Shown: piece by piece, positions 53,114 through 62,395 of the stretch
Layout: each line of letters starts with the position of its first letter
How positions within the stretch are numbered: the first letter of the stretch is position 1
Assembly: GCF_027257875.1 (NCBI RefSeq)
Contig: NZ_JAPVQY010000002.1
Location: 38,674 to 102,673, forward strand
Direction of reading: 5' to 3'
Origin: Burkholderia sp. IMCC1007
Lineage (GTDB): Bacteria > Pseudomonadota > Gammaproteobacteria > Burkholderiales > Burkholderiaceae
DNA length: 64,000 nucleotides
Position numbers and translations under genes: made by a program
The notes under the pieces: generated by a model
Databases searched by the model: none
What the model was told of the DNA's origin: nothing
What the model saw: the letters and a program-made list of their open reading frames with translations, nothing else

Positions 53114-55543
53114 CTATTGCGCGATGGTTCCGGCAGTGCTCAAGCTGCGCGACGAATTGCCGACGTACACGGTTGTCGTCCCGCTGGCGGGCGACCACCG
53201 CTGCGCATCTTTGTCCCAAGTGCTCAGCGGATGATTGTTCGCACCCGGATCGATGTTGATCGTCACGGACTGCGACGCGCCCGGATTCAAGGCCACCTTC
53301 CGGAACCCGACCAGGCGCTTCGGCGGCTCGCCCGACGACGACGGCAAGCCGACGTAGACCTGCACGACTTCCGCGCCGGCAACCTTCCCCGTATTCGCGA
53401 CAGACGCGGTGACGTTGTACGTACCGTTGCTTCCCGACGAAACCGCTGCGTTCTGGATCTTGAACGTCGTATAGGAAAGCCCGAACCCGAATTCGAAGGC
53501 CGGGCTCTTGCTCATTGCGTCGTACCAGCGATAGCCCATGTCGAGCCCTTCGGTGTACGTCACCGTCGGCACCCCGTTGACCGAGACGCCCGGGTACTGC
53601 GCCGCGCTGATCGAATCCATGAACCCCTGGCCGACCTGCGGGAACGTCACCGGCAATTTGCCGGACGGATTCGTCACGCCGAACAGCAGGTCAGCGACGA
53701 TGTGCCCATCCTCCTGCCCCGGGAACCACGCTTCGAGTATGGCGGCCGGCGCGGATGCACCTCCCTTGAGCAGCGTCGGATCGATGGCCTCGACCGCGCT
53801 GTCCTTGAGCACGAGCACGGTCTTGCTGTTCGCGGCAACGACGCTCTGGACCATCGCAAGCGTATTGCTGCTCTTGACCGTGCTGGTCGTCGTCAGCGAG
53901 CTGGCCTTCGGCCCGTACCAGTCCAGCGTGTCGAGATATTTTCCGGCGTCGAGACTCAGGCCCCACGCGTCGCTGAACGTCGTCTGATCCGCGCCCTCTT
54001 CGGAAATCGAGCCGGCCATCACCACGACGGCGTCGGCGCTGCCCATCAAGGTCTGCGCAGCCGCAAACGTCGAAGCGGCGCCGTCAATCGTCGCGTTGGT
54101 GTTGGTATCGTCGACGAGAACCAGATGGACCTTCGCCGTCGTATTGCCGAGACTCTGCAGCACATCGCGCATCCCTTGCAGCGGCGAAACGGTATAGAGC
54201 GCCACGACGTCCGAACTCCCGCCGCCGGAACCCATCGGGTTGCCTACGCTGCTGCCTCCCGCAACCGCTTGTTGCGCATACACCTGGGACGCCTTGCCGA
54301 CAATCACGACACTCTGCACCCCCTTGCTCAGCGGCAGCGCTCCATCGTTCTGCAAAAGCACCGCGGACTGCTCGCCGATCGCCTTCGCCGCGGCACCGTC
54401 GGCAACGGTATCGATGGGCGTCTGGACGAGCGGACGATCGAAGATGCCGGCCTTGAACATCTGCGTATATCGGCGAGCCAGCGCCGTATCGATATCCGAC
54501 GTCTTGATGGCGCCCGAGGCGAGCGCGGCATTCAGCTTGTCCGGCGTCCACCAAGTCGCAACACCAGGGATGATCACGCCCGGCATTTCGTTGTCCAGCC
54601 CGGCGAGCATCGTTCCCGCCGTGCTGTGCGCGGCGAAGAAGTCCGACTGCACGTAGCCGTTGAAACCCCATTGCCCGCGCAGCACGTCGGTCAGGATGTG
54701 CTTGTTCTCGCACATCGAGAAGCCGTTGACGGAGTTGTACGAGCACATGACCGCGCCGACCTGCCCGTCCTTGACCGCCATTTCGAACGGCAGCATGTAG
54801 AGCTCGTGCAACGTCCGGTCGTCGATGTTCTCCGAGATGGTCATGCGGTTCGTTTCCTGCTCGTTGGCCACGAGATGCTTCGCCATCGCGATCATCCCGT
54901 GCGACTGGACCGCCTGGATTTCGGCAACACCCATCGTGCCGGTGAGATACGGATCCTCGCCCATGTACTCGAAGTTTCGGCCGCCGACCGGCAAACGCGC
55001 GAGGTTCATGCCCGGCGCTTCGAACACGTGAAGCGCGAGGTTGGCCCCTTCCTTGCCGATCACGTCGCCGAACTGCGTCGCGACAGCGTGATCGAACGAT
55101 GCCGCCACCGCAATTGCCGATGGCAACGCGGTCGCCTTCGCCGATTCGGCGCTCGTCAGCGCCGCGGCCCCGCTCGACGCGGATCCCGCAGGAACGCAAT
55201 CGTTCTGTCCAATCCCGACCGGCCCATTGGTGACGCGAAGCGTGGGAATGTGGTATTTCGAAATCCCGGGGATATGGCGCGCGCCAAAGCACTGCGGCAG
55301 CTCGGCAACCACGCCGGGGCCGCCGACCAACTGCTCCTCCTTGTCGGGCAATGCCATCGCCGCCACCAGCAACGCGGCGCGCTGCTCCGGCTTCAACGAC
55401 GCATCCATCCACGGCGATACGTTGCCGGATGGCGTTGGAGACGATGCAGTCGGGCTGCTATCGCTGCTTCCGCCACAGCCGCTCAACAGCACGGTCAATC
55501 CGGCCGCCAGACAAACGCCTGATCTTTTGATCGAAGTTCCCAT
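53114..55543 (-). CDS. GH3 family beta-glucosidase-like lipoprotein
   Basis: 809 residues with lipoprotein signal (LLSGC, Cys23). The GH3 N-terminal barrel includes RLPVGGRNFEYMGEDPYLTG, MAKHLVANEQETNR and the nucleophile Asp301 in GYVQSDFFAAHS. The second domain and a fibronectin-III-like C-terminal domain (NTGKVAGAEVVQVYVG, FRKVALNPGASQSV) follow. The nucleophile context is SDF rather than the common SDW. Serves in outer-membrane or periplasmic cleavage of beta-linked sugars. It is preceded by two LacI-type operator candidates and a LacI gene on the same strand. Confidence 0.92.
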   Translation of the reverse strand: MGTSIKRSGVCLAAGLTVLLSGCGGSSDSSPTASSPTPSGNVSPWMDASLKPEQRAALLVAAMALPDKEEQLVGGPGVVAELPQCFGARHIPGISKYHIPTLRVTNGPVGIGQNDCVPAGSASSGAAALTSAESAKATALPSAIAVAASFDHAVATQFGDVIGKEGANLALHVFEAPGMNLARLPVGGRNFEYMGEDPYLTGTMGVAEIQAVQSHGMIAMAKHLVANEQETNRMTISENIDDRTLHELYMLPFEMAVKDGQVGAVMCSYNSVNGFSMCENKHILTDVLRGQWGFNGYVQSDFFAAHSTAGTMLAGLDNEMPGVIIPGVATWWTPDKLNAALASGAIKTSDIDTALARRYTQMFKAGIFDRPLVQTPIDTVADGAAAKAIGEQSAVLLQNDGALPLSKGVQSVVIVGKASQVYAQQAVAGGSSVGNPMGSGGGSSDVVALYTVSPLQGMRDVLQSLGNTTAKVHLVLVDDTNTNATIDGAASTFAAAQTLMGSADAVVVMAGSISEEGADQTTFSDAWGLSLDAGKYLDTLDWYGPKASSLTTTSTVKSSNTLAMVQSVVAANSKTVLVLKDSAVEAIDPTLLKGGASAPAAILEAWFPGQEDGHIVADLLFGVTNPSGKLPVTFPQVGQGFMDSISAAQYPGVSVNGVPTVTYTEGLDMGYRWYDAMSKSPAFEFGFGLSYTTFKIQNAAVSSGSNGTYNVTASVANTGKVAGAEVVQVYVGLPSSSGEPPKRLVGFRKVALNPGASQSVTINIDPGANNHPLSTWDKDAQRWSPASGTTTVYVGNSSRSLSTAGTIAQ

Positions 55544-55882
55544 GTCCCGCTCCTTTTGCTCGATGGACGATTTCGCACGCCCGTTCTTGTTAATATTTTG
55601 CAGTGCTTATTCATGTCGTCGCTTCGACGCCGGACCGGCATTCCCCAACGGCTACGGATGGGCGCGCGCGTCCGCCGTCAAGCAACGCCGAGGTTGTTTG
55701 ACGTCGCCGAAACGAATCAGTGAAAGCGCTTCGAGGAGCGAAGACATCTTGCCGGCGCGACGCGTCCGGTAACGCACGAACCGCAAGCCAATTGCGACGA
55801 CGTCGCGTGACGTGCCGCCCTTGGGGCCCCACCCCTTGCTGACTATCGGGTCCGTGCTTCGCTCTTGGCTTGCCGGCCGATT

Positions 55883-55898
55883 GGGAAAACGTTTATCC
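55883..55898. promoter_or_regulatory. LacI-family operator candidate O1
   Basis: GGGAAAACGTTTATCC has the central CG and near-symmetric arms typical of LacI/GalR operators. It shares GGNNAANCGTTTATCC with O2, and the two centres are 109 bases apart. Confidence 0.6.
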
Positions 55899-55971
55899 AA
55901 GAGTAGATGGGCGACCTTTCTTTGGCTAGTTCGTGTTAACGCTAGGAATTGATCGATCGTACCGATGCGCG

Positions 55972-55991
55972 ATTCCCACTACAGTGGGAAT
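55972..55991. repeat. Perfect 9-bp palindrome abutting operator O2
   Basis: ATTCCCACT and AGTGGGAAT flank two bases (AC). The dyad ends exactly where operator O2 begins, so it could be a second protein-binding site or a leader hairpin. Confidence 0.55.
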
Positions 55992-56007
55992 GGGTAATCG
56001 TTTATCC
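55992..56007. promoter_or_regulatory. LacI-family operator candidate O2
   Basis: GGGTAATCGTTTATCC matches O1 at 14 of 16 positions and has the same central CG. It lies 96 bases downstream of the LacI-type gene's stop codon in that gene's direction of transcription, upstream of the GH3 gene. Confidence 0.6.
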
Positions 56008-56102
56008 GCCACGATCCGATGGCTGCGATCCGATGGCCGCCATTCGCGTGCCCGCCCGCCGCACGCGCGCCGCGCCGGACCGGCACGACGCGCCCGCAGC
56101 GG

Positions 56103-57101
56103 TCAGGGCAACGGGCGGTTGGACGTCGAGTCTCGTACGACGAGGCGCGGTTCGAGCATCAGGCGCACCGCCTCGCGCTGGCCGGACAGCGCTTCGAACA
56201 CCTTCCGCGTCGCCAGCTCCCCCATCTTTTCGCTCTGCGTGTCCACCGTCGTCAAAGCGGGCTCCGAATATTCGCCATAGGGTGCGTTGTCGATGCCCGT
56301 CACGGCGAGGTCTCGCGGCAGTTGAAACCCCAGCGCCTTCGCGCCTTTCATGAAGCCCAGCGCAATCAGGTCGTTGTAGCAGATCACCGCCTGCGGGCGC
56401 CGCGGGCCCAACAGAATCCGCGAGCAGGCCTGCTCACCGGCCACGGACGTCGGTGCGTGCGCGTCGTACACATCGAGCGTCAGCCCCGCCTCCGCCAGGC
56501 ATTCGCTCGCGCCACGCACGCGCTCGGAATCAATCGATGCCTGCCCGAACCCGAGGTAAGCGATTTTCCGATGCCCGAGGTCGAGAAGATGCCGGGCCAG
56601 CATATAGGTCGCCAGACGGTTGTCGATGCCGACCGTCGGAATCGCCAGCTCATCGAGATGACGCAACATCACGACCGGCTTCTTCAGGTCCAGCATCCAG
56701 CCGGCGTCCTGCTCGGAGAGACGCGAACTGATGATCAACCCGTCGACGCGCTGTGCGAGCGCCTCGATCAGCAGACGCTCGCGAGCCGGATCCTCTTCGG
56801 TATCGACGAGCAGCAACGTGTAATCGTGTGCGAGTGCAACGCGATTGGCCCCCTTCACGACACTCGCGAAGTGCGGGTTGCTGATATCCAGAACCGCGAG
56901 GCCGATCGTGCGCGTGCGCCCCGTAATCATCGACCGCGCAAGCGGACTGGTCTGATAACCGAGCTTTTCGATCGTCGTTTTCAGGCGGGACTCCACGTCC
57001 GGCGAGAAGCGCTTGGTCCCGTTGACGTATTTCGATACCGTCGCGACGGATACGCCGGCTGCCGTCGCCACATCGCGGATCGTCGGGGTCGCGTTTTTCA
57101 T
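56103..57101 (-). CDS. LacI-family transcriptional regulator
   Basis: 332 residues: helix-turn-helix with hinge (TIRDVATAAGVSVATVSKYVNG, read in parts, then LARSMITGRTRTIGL) and a periplasmic-binding-like sugar-sensing domain (VVMLRHLDELAIPTVGIDN, AVICYNDLIALGFMKG). ATG at 57101 is chosen; the frame continues upstream into hpaI without support. It precedes the GH3 and GH79 genes on the same strand and two LacI-type operators, so it most likely controls them in response to a sugar. Confidence 0.93.
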   Translation of the reverse strand: MKNATPTIRDVATAAGVSVATVSKYVNGTKRFSPDVESRLKTTIEKLGYQTSPLARSMITGRTRTIGLAVLDISNPHFASVVKGANRVALAHDYTLLLVDTEEDPARERLLIEALAQRVDGLIISSRLSEQDAGWMLDLKKPVVMLRHLDELAIPTVGIDNRLATYMLARHLLDLGHRKIAYLGFGQASIDSERVRGASECLAEAGLTLDVYDAHAPTSVAGEQACSRILLGPRRPQAVICYNDLIALGFMKGAKALGFQLPRDLAVTGIDNAPYGEYSEPALTTVDTQSEKMGELATRKVFEALSGQREAVRLMLEPRLVVRDSTSNRPLP

Positions 57102-57184
57102 AAAGGGAGAGCGGGTTCTGGAATTCGGCAATTGTCGCAGAACCGACGACACGACCAGAAGATTCCTCGCTCGGGATCCCGACT

Positions 57185-57991
57185 TCAGTACCCGCCGCGT
57201 TCCCCACTCGGTCGCGATGCACGTTCGCCTGTATAGCTCGCAGCAAGCTGTCCAGCCGCGCCACTCAACAATCCCGTATCCGTGCCGACCGCAACGAAGG
57301 TCGCGCCGGCGTCCAGATACTCGCTTGCAAACGCGCGGTCCGGCGCGAGCACGCCCGCCGCCTTCCCCGCGTCGCGCACCGCGCGGATGCCGTCGCGAAT
57401 GGCCGCGCGCACCGATTCTTCGCCCGGCTTGCCGAGGAAACCCATCGAAGCGCTCAGATCCGCCGGGCCGAAGAACACGCCATCGACGCCGTCGACGTTC
57501 GCGATCGCATCGAGGTTGGCGAGCCCCGTGACGGTTTCGACCTGCACCAGCACGCACAGCTCGTCGCTGGCGCGAGCCAGATAGTCCGGCACCCTGTTCC
57601 AACGCGATGCCCGCGCAAGTGCACTGCCGACGCCACGCACGCCGTGGGGCGGATAGCGCGTCGCCGCGACGGCTTCACGCGCCTGCTCGACGGTGTCGAT
57701 CATCGGCAGCAGCAACGTCTGCGCGCCGATATCGAGGAACTGCTTGATCAGCGCCGTATCGCTCCTGACCGGGCGCACGATCGGATGCGTCGGGTACGCG
57801 GACATCGCCTGCAATTGCGCGAGCGTACTGCGCACGTCGTTGGGCGCGTGCTCGTTGTCGATCAGCAGCCAGTCGAAGCCGGCCGTGGCCAGCAACTCGA
57901 CCACGTACGGATCCGCAAGCGCGGCCCACAGGCCGAACTGCGGCCGGCCTTCGGCCAGCGCGTGCTTGAATGCGTTCTTGATTCGGTCCAT
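57185..57991 (-). CDS. hpaI: 4-hydroxy-2-oxoheptane-1,7-dioate aldolase (HpaI/HpcH)
   Basis: 268 residues, class II aldolase fold. [49 protein letters not shown] (metal Glu) and [16 protein letters not shown] (metal Asp) are family motifs. It cleaves 4-hydroxy-2-oxoheptanedioate to pyruvate and succinate semialdehyde, the last step of homoprotocatechuate meta cleavage. AAGGAG precedes the ATG. It is 9 bases after the hpaH stop and ends the operon. Confidence 0.94.
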   Translation of the reverse strand: MDRIKNAFKHALAEGRPQFGLWAALADPYVVELLATAGFDWLLIDNEHAPNDVRSTLAQLQAMSAYPTHPIVRPVRSDTALIKQFLDIGAQTLLLPMIDTVEQAREAVAATRYPPHGVRGVGSALARASRWNRVPDYLARASDELCVLVQVETVTGLANLDAIANVDGVDGVFFGPADLSASMGFLGKPGEESVRAAIRDGIRAVRDAGKAAGVLAPDRAFASEYLDAGATFVAVGTDTGLLSGAAGQLAASYTGERASRPSGERGGY

Positions 57992-58000
57992 GCCTGCTCC

Positions 58001-58804
58001 TTATACGAACTTGAACGCGATACCGCCAAGCGGACCGTAGTCGACGTGGAACGTGTCGCCCGCTCGCGCCGGAATCGGGCTCGTGAACGAGCCGCTGAGA
58101 ATCACGTCGCCTGCGTTCAGGCTCTCGTCGTACGGTGCGATCTTGTTCGCGAGCCACGCGACGCCCGTTGCAGGGTGATTGAGCACCGCCGCCGCAAGCC
58201 CGCTCTCCTCCACGGCGCCGTTCCTGTACAGCAACGCCCCGACCCACCGAAGGTCGACGTCCATGGGACGCACCGGCCGGCCGCCCAGCACGATCCCGGC
58301 ATTGGCCGCAAAGTCGGAGATCGTGTCGAACACCTTGCGCGGCGCGTGGGTCTCGCGATCGAACTGCTCGATACGCGCGTCGATGATCTCGACTGCAGGC
58401 GTTACATAGGCAGTCGCGTCCAGCACGTCGAACAGCGTCACGTTCGGCCCCTTCAGCGGTTTGCTGAGAATGAACGCGAGTTCGACCTCGACGCGCGGCG
58501 CGATGAATCGATCCGCCGGAATATCCTGGCCGCTTTCGATGAACATGCTGTCGAGCAGCGGTGCGTAATCCGGCTCGGTGATCTGGGACGAACGCTGCAT
58601 CGCGCGCGACGTCAGGCCGATCTTGCGGCCCTTGATCACGTGCCCGGCGTCGAGCTTGATCTTCACCCACTCGCGCTGGATCGCGTAGCCGTCCTCGATC
58701 GTCATCTCAGGGTAGGCCGCGGAGAAGTGGCGCAACTGCGTGCGCGTCTTTTCCGCGTGGTCGAGCTTCGCCGCGAGTTCGCGGATTGTCGTTTGGTCCA
58801 GCAT
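58001..58804 (-). CDS. hpaH: 2-oxo-hept-3-ene-1,7-dioate hydratase
   Basis: 267 residues of the FAH-like hydratase family. [28 protein letters not shown] (metal-binding Glu residues), [10 protein letters not shown] and [13 protein letters not shown] are typical of HpaH/MhpD. It adds water to 2-oxo-hept-3-enedioate before HpaI cleavage. ATG at 58804 gives the family length; an extension to 59239 overlaps hpaF. It lies 20 bases after the hpaF stop. Confidence 0.95.
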   Translation of the reverse strand: MLDQTTIRELAAKLDHAEKTRTQLRHFSAAYPEMTIEDGYAIQREWVKIKLDAGHVIKGRKIGLTSRAMQRSSQITEPDYAPLLDSMFIESGQDIPADRFIAPRVEVELAFILSKPLKGPNVTLFDVLDATAYVTPAVEIIDARIEQFDRETHAPRKVFDTISDFAANAGIVLGGRPVRPMDVDLRWVGALLYRNGAVEESGLAAAVLNHPATGVAWLANKIAPYDESLNAGDVILSGSFTSPIPARAGDTFHVDYGPLGGIAFKFV

Positions 58805-58824
58805 GATGAACGTGCCCTTCGCGC

Positions 58825-59226
58825 TCAGGCCTTCAGCCGCGCATGCAGATTGTTGTGCTTCCAGGTGCCGGCTTCGCCGAACTCGTTGATCTCCAGCGAC
58901 AACGCAAGCCCCTGCCGGTCGAACGCCTCGGCGAAGTGCTGCTTGATGATGTCGAACAGTGCATCGCCGGCTGCCTGCTTCGCAGCCTCCGAACGTCCGG
59001 CGGCGATCTTCAGGTTCCCGTGCAGGAACGCGGCGCCATCGATCCGGCCGTCGGCAATGCAGAATTCGTCGCAGCGCAGCGCGCGAACGCGGATTCCGCC
59101 CAGCGGGAACACCCGTTGATCGTCCTCGCGCTGCGCGTCGAGGCTGCGCGCGAGCTTGCGGCACAGCAGCGCGATGCTGTCCGCGTCGGCCAGGTTGTTG
59201 CTGTATTCGAGTGTGAGATGTGGCAT
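58825..59226 (-). CDS. hpaF: 5-carboxymethyl-2-hydroxymuconate delta-isomerase
   Basis: 133 residues, tautomerase-superfamily trimer-forming enzyme with catalytic N-terminal proline ([12 protein letters not shown]). CHMI interconverts the unsaturated diacid intermediate in the homoprotocatechuate pathway. GGGAG lies upstream. It is 16 bases after the hpaD stop, within the hpa operon. Confidence 0.94.
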   Translation of the reverse strand: MPHLTLEYSNNLADADSIALLCRKLARSLDAQREDDQRVFPLGGIRVRALRCDEFCIADGRIDGAAFLHGNLKIAAGRSEAAKQAAGDALFDIIKQHFAEAFDRQGLALSLEINEFGEAGTWKHNNLHARLKA

Positions 59227-59242
59227 CTGCTGCTCCCAATGA

Positions 59243-60106
59243 TCAGACGGGCAACGGCGTGACCGGCAGGATCGCGTTGATCTGGCCGGTGCCCGAGCTG
59301 CCGAAGTACGGGGTCACCACCTCGGCCTTGCCTTCGTAGCGATCCCAGCCGAGCGCGCCGAGCAGCATCGCCGTGTCGTGCATGCCGCCCTCGCCCCAGC
59401 ACTTTTCGTTGTAGAGCGGCAGCATCCCGCAGAACGTTTTCCAGTCGCCCTTTTCCCACAGCGACACCACGTGCCGGTCGGTTTGCTCGAGGAACGGATC
59501 CCACACCTTGTGCATGAACTGCTCGGCCGTGCCGTTGCTCGCAAAGCGATGGCTGAGCGAGCCGCTGGCGAGAATGGCGACGGTGCCGTCGTAGCGCTCC
59601 TCGATTGCGTTGCGCACGGCCAGGCCGAAACGGGCACTCGTCGGCAGGTCGTGCCACATGCACCATCCGGAAATCGACACGGTCTTGAAGTGCTGGTCCG
59701 AATTCATGTATCGCATCGGAACCAGCGTGCCGTATTCGAGCTCCAGCGACGTTTCGCTGTGCGCACGCGTCTTCACGCCCATCTCGTTCGCCACGTCGGC
59801 GATCGCCTTCCCGAGCGCGGTGTTGCCCGGGTACGCATAGCGCATGTTGTTGATGAAGTGCGGCAGTTCGTTGCTCGTGTAGATGCCTTCGAACTTCGGC
59901 GCACAGTTGATGTGGTATTCGCTGTTGACGAGCCAGTGGACGTCGAACACGACGATCGTGTCGACGCCGAGTTCGCGGCAGCGCCGACCGATTTCATGAT
60001 GGCCGTCGATTGCGGCCTGGCGACAGCCCTTGTGCGGGCCGTCGAGCTCCGACAAATACAGCGACGGCACGTGCGTGACTTTCGCGGCGAGGGCGAGCTT
60101 TCCCAA
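59243..60106 (-). CDS. hpaD: 3,4-dihydroxyphenylacetate 2,3-dioxygenase
   Basis: 287 residues, class III (LigB-type) extradiol dioxygenase that opens the homoprotocatechuate ring. The start region LGKLALAAKVTHVPSLYLSE, with metal His in THVP, and the acidic/His motifs VVFDVHWLVNSEYH and GSLSHRF match HpaD. The start is TTG, preceded by AAGGAG seven bases away; no ATG fits. It lies 56 bases after hpaE. The operon order E-D-F-H-I is the standard one. Confidence 0.95.
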   Translation of the reverse strand: MGKLALAAKVTHVPSLYLSELDGPHKGCRQAAIDGHHEIGRRCRELGVDTIVVFDVHWLVNSEYHINCAPKFEGIYTSNELPHFINNMRYAYPGNTALGKAIADVANEMGVKTRAHSETSLELEYGTLVPMRYMNSDQHFKTVSISGWCMWHDLPTSARFGLAVRNAIEERYDGTVAILASGSLSHRFASNGTAEQFMHKVWDPFLEQTDRHVVSLWEKGDWKTFCGMLPLYNEKCWGEGGMHDTAMLLGALGWDRYEGKAEVVTPYFGSSGTGQINAILPVTPLPV

Positions 60107-60162
60107 TTTGTGTCTCCTTGTCTCCTGATGGCGCAGTTCGCGGACGAAGCCGGTGCATCTGC

Positions 60163-61620
60163 TTACGCGCCCCAGCGCGGAATGTGATGCGAACCGAGCG
60201 ACACGCAGACGTTCTTCGGCTCCAGGAACACTTCGTAGCTCCACGTGCCGCCTTCGCGGCCGACACCGGACGCCTTCGTCCCGCCGAACGGCTGACGCAG
60301 GTCGCGAACGTTCTGGCTGTTCACGAAGCACATGCCGGCTTCGATCGAAGCCGCCACGCGGTGCGCACGGCCGGTGTTCTCGGTCCACACGTAGCTCGAC
60401 AGACCATACGCGATGTCGTTCGAGAGGCGGATCGCGTCCGCCTCGTCGTCGAACGGAATCAGGCAGGCCACCGGGCCGAAGATCTCTTCCTGCGCGATGC
60501 GCATGCGGTTGTCGACGTCGACGAACACGGTCGGCGTGACGAAGTTGCCGTTCTTCATCGCGTCCGGCAGCGCCGGCGCATCGAGGCCGCCGCACGCGAG
60601 CGTCGCGCCTTCCTTCGCGCCGAATTCGATGTAGCTGCGGACTTTCGCGAGGTGCCCCTGGCTGATCATCGGACCGACGATGGTGCGCTCGCCGAGCGGG
60701 TCGCCCACGGTCAGCCGCTTCGCGCGCTCGATGAAGCGCTCGGCGAACTTCGCGTAGATCGACTTCTGCACGAGAATGCGCGAACCGGCCGTGCAACGCT
60801 CGCCGTTGTTCGAGAAAATCATGAACACCGCGGCATCCAGTGCGCGTTCGAAGTCGGCATCCTCGAAGATCACGAACGGCGATTTGCCGCCGAGCTCCAT
60901 CGAGAACTTCTTCAGGCCCGCGGCCTGCACGATGCGGTTGCCCGTCGCGGTAGAGCCCGTAAACGAAATCGCATGCACGTCGCGATGCGCGACGAGCGGC
61001 TCGCCGGTTTCCTTCCCGTAGCCGTGCACGACGTTCAGCACGCCTGCGGGAATGCCCGCTTCAAGCGCGAGATCGCCCAGCATCGATGCGGTGAGCGGCG
61101 ACAGCTCGCTCATCTTCAGCACCGCCGTGTTGCCGAACGCGAGACACGGCGCGACTTTCCAGGTCGCCGTCATGAACGGCACGTTCCACGGCGAGATCAG
61201 TGCGCAGACGCCGACCGGATGGAACAGCGTGTAGTTCAGGTGCGTACCGGTCGGATAGGTGTGCCCGTCGACGCGCGTGCACATTTCCGCGAAATACGTG
61301 AAGTTGTCCGCGGCGCGCGGCACGAGCTGCTTGGCTGTTTGCGAGATCGTCTGGCCGGTGTCGCGCGTCTCGGTGTTGGCCAGTTCCGGCACGTGCTTCG
61401 TGATCAGCTCGCCCAGCTTGCGCAACACCTTGGCGCGCTCGGTGGCCGGCGTGCCGGCCCAGCCGGGGAACGCATCCTTCGCCGCGCGCACCGCGGCATC
61501 GACGTCCTGCTCGGTGCCGCTCGCGACTTCGGCGAGCACTTCCTGCGTGGCCGGGTTGACGGTCTCGAAGTAGCTGCTGCCGGCCGCAGACTTCCCGTTG
61601 ATCAGATGGTCGATTCGCAT
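60163..61620 (-). CDS. hpaE: 5-carboxymethyl-2-hydroxymuconate semialdehyde dehydrogenase
   Basis: 485 residues, NAD-dependent aldehyde dehydrogenase. ISPWNVPFM, FTGSTATG, the general-base Glu in MELGGKSP and the catalytic Cys in NNGERCTAGSRI are present. It oxidises the ring-cleavage semialdehyde to the dicarboxylic acid. The position between hpaG2 and hpaD, and YAGSSYFET-like N-terminus (MRIDHLINGKSAAGSSYFET), support HpaE over a general ALDH. Confidence 0.94.
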   Translation of the reverse strand: MRIDHLINGKSAAGSSYFETVNPATQEVLAEVASGTEQDVDAAVRAAKDAFPGWAGTPATERAKVLRKLGELITKHVPELANTETRDTGQTISQTAKQLVPRAADNFTYFAEMCTRVDGHTYPTGTHLNYTLFHPVGVCALISPWNVPFMTATWKVAPCLAFGNTAVLKMSELSPLTASMLGDLALEAGIPAGVLNVVHGYGKETGEPLVAHRDVHAISFTGSTATGNRIVQAAGLKKFSMELGGKSPFVIFEDADFERALDAAVFMIFSNNGERCTAGSRILVQKSIYAKFAERFIERAKRLTVGDPLGERTIVGPMISQGHLAKVRSYIEFGAKEGATLACGGLDAPALPDAMKNGNFVTPTVFVDVDNRMRIAQEEIFGPVACLIPFDDEADAIRLSNDIAYGLSSYVWTENTGRAHRVAASIEAGMCFVNSQNVRDLRQPFGGTKASGVGREGGTWSYEVFLEPKNVCVSLGSHHIPRWGA

Positions 61621-61636
61621 TGGTAATCCTAATCAG

Positions 61637-62395
61637 TCAGTTGCGGCCAAATTCCGCGTCAGAGGCAATCACGTTGACGAGACGGCCGAGGCCGTCGATT
61701 TCGCACACGATTTCGTCGCCTGCTTTGACATCGACGATCCCTTCCGGCGTGCCCGTCAGGATGATGTCGCCGGGCGCGAGCGACATGAAGCCGCTCAGAT
61801 ACTCGACGAGCGCGGGGATGTCGGTCACGAGATCCCGCGTATTGCCCTTCTGCTCGAGCTTGCCGTTCACGAACGTGCGCAGTTCGAGGTTCGTGACATC
61901 GGCAACGTCTTCCGCATCGACGAACCACGGGCCCAGCACGGTGCCGCCGTCGCGGTTCTTCACGCGCAGGTTCGGGCGGTAGTAGTTCTCGAGATAGTCG
62001 CGGATCGCGTAGTCGTTCGCGATCATGTAACCCGCGACGTATTGCATCGCGTCTTCGCGCCTGACCTCCCTGGCCGGCTTGCCGATCACGACGGCCAGTT
62101 CGCACTCGTAGTGCATGAACGTCACGTCGGAAGGACGGCGCGTCACCCCACGGTGGCCGATGACGGACCCCGGCCCCTTCAGAAACACGAGCGGTTCGTC
62201 CTGCTTCGAGAACTGCAGCTCCTTCGCGTGCTCCGCGTAGTTCAATCCCAGCGCGAAGATGGTCCCCGGCTCGATGGGCGCGAGCCACACGACCTCGCTC
62301 TCGCGACACACGCGCCCGTCGGCGAGCCGGACGCCCGCTTCGTGCGGGTAAGCCTCGTGAATGGCGCCCGAATATGCAACACGGCCCCGCATCAT
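61637..62395 (-). CDS. hpaG2: Homoprotocatechuate pathway isomerase/decarboxylase, C-terminal half
   Basis: 252 residues, FAH fold with FALGLNYAEHAKE, FMHYECELAVVIGK (metal acidic residues), GYMIANDYAIRDYLENYYRPN and DIILTGTPEGI. In E. coli the two halves are one bifunctional HpaG; here they are two genes overlapping by 4 bases (ATGA). GGAGG precedes the ATG by 6 bases. Its role is decarboxylation or isomerisation of 5-oxopent-3-ene-tricarboxylate; which half has which activity I do not assign from sequence. Confidence 0.92.
   Translation of the reverse strand: MMRGRVAYSGAIHEAYPHEAGVRLADGRVCRESEVVWLAPIEPGTIFALGLNYAEHAKELQFSKQDEPLVFLKGPGSVIGHRGVTRRPSDVTFMHYECELAVVIGKPAREVRREDAMQYVAGYMIANDYAIRDYLENYYRPNLRVKNRDGGTVLGPWFVDAEDVADVTNLELRTFVNGKLEQKGNTRDLVTDIPALVEYLSGFMSLAPGDIILTGTPEGIVDVKAGDEIVCEIDGLGRLVNVIASDAEFGRN

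Larger units (their letters stand above)
55544..56102. other. Regulatory region between lacI-type gene and GH3 gene
   Basis: 559 bases without a supported gene. It contains two LacI-type operator candidates (55883-55898 and 55992-56007) and an adjoining palindrome (55972-55991). The distance from the operators to the GH3 start (340 bases or more) implies a long leader or an unrecognised small gene; small frames here have no recognisable product. Confidence 0.5.
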
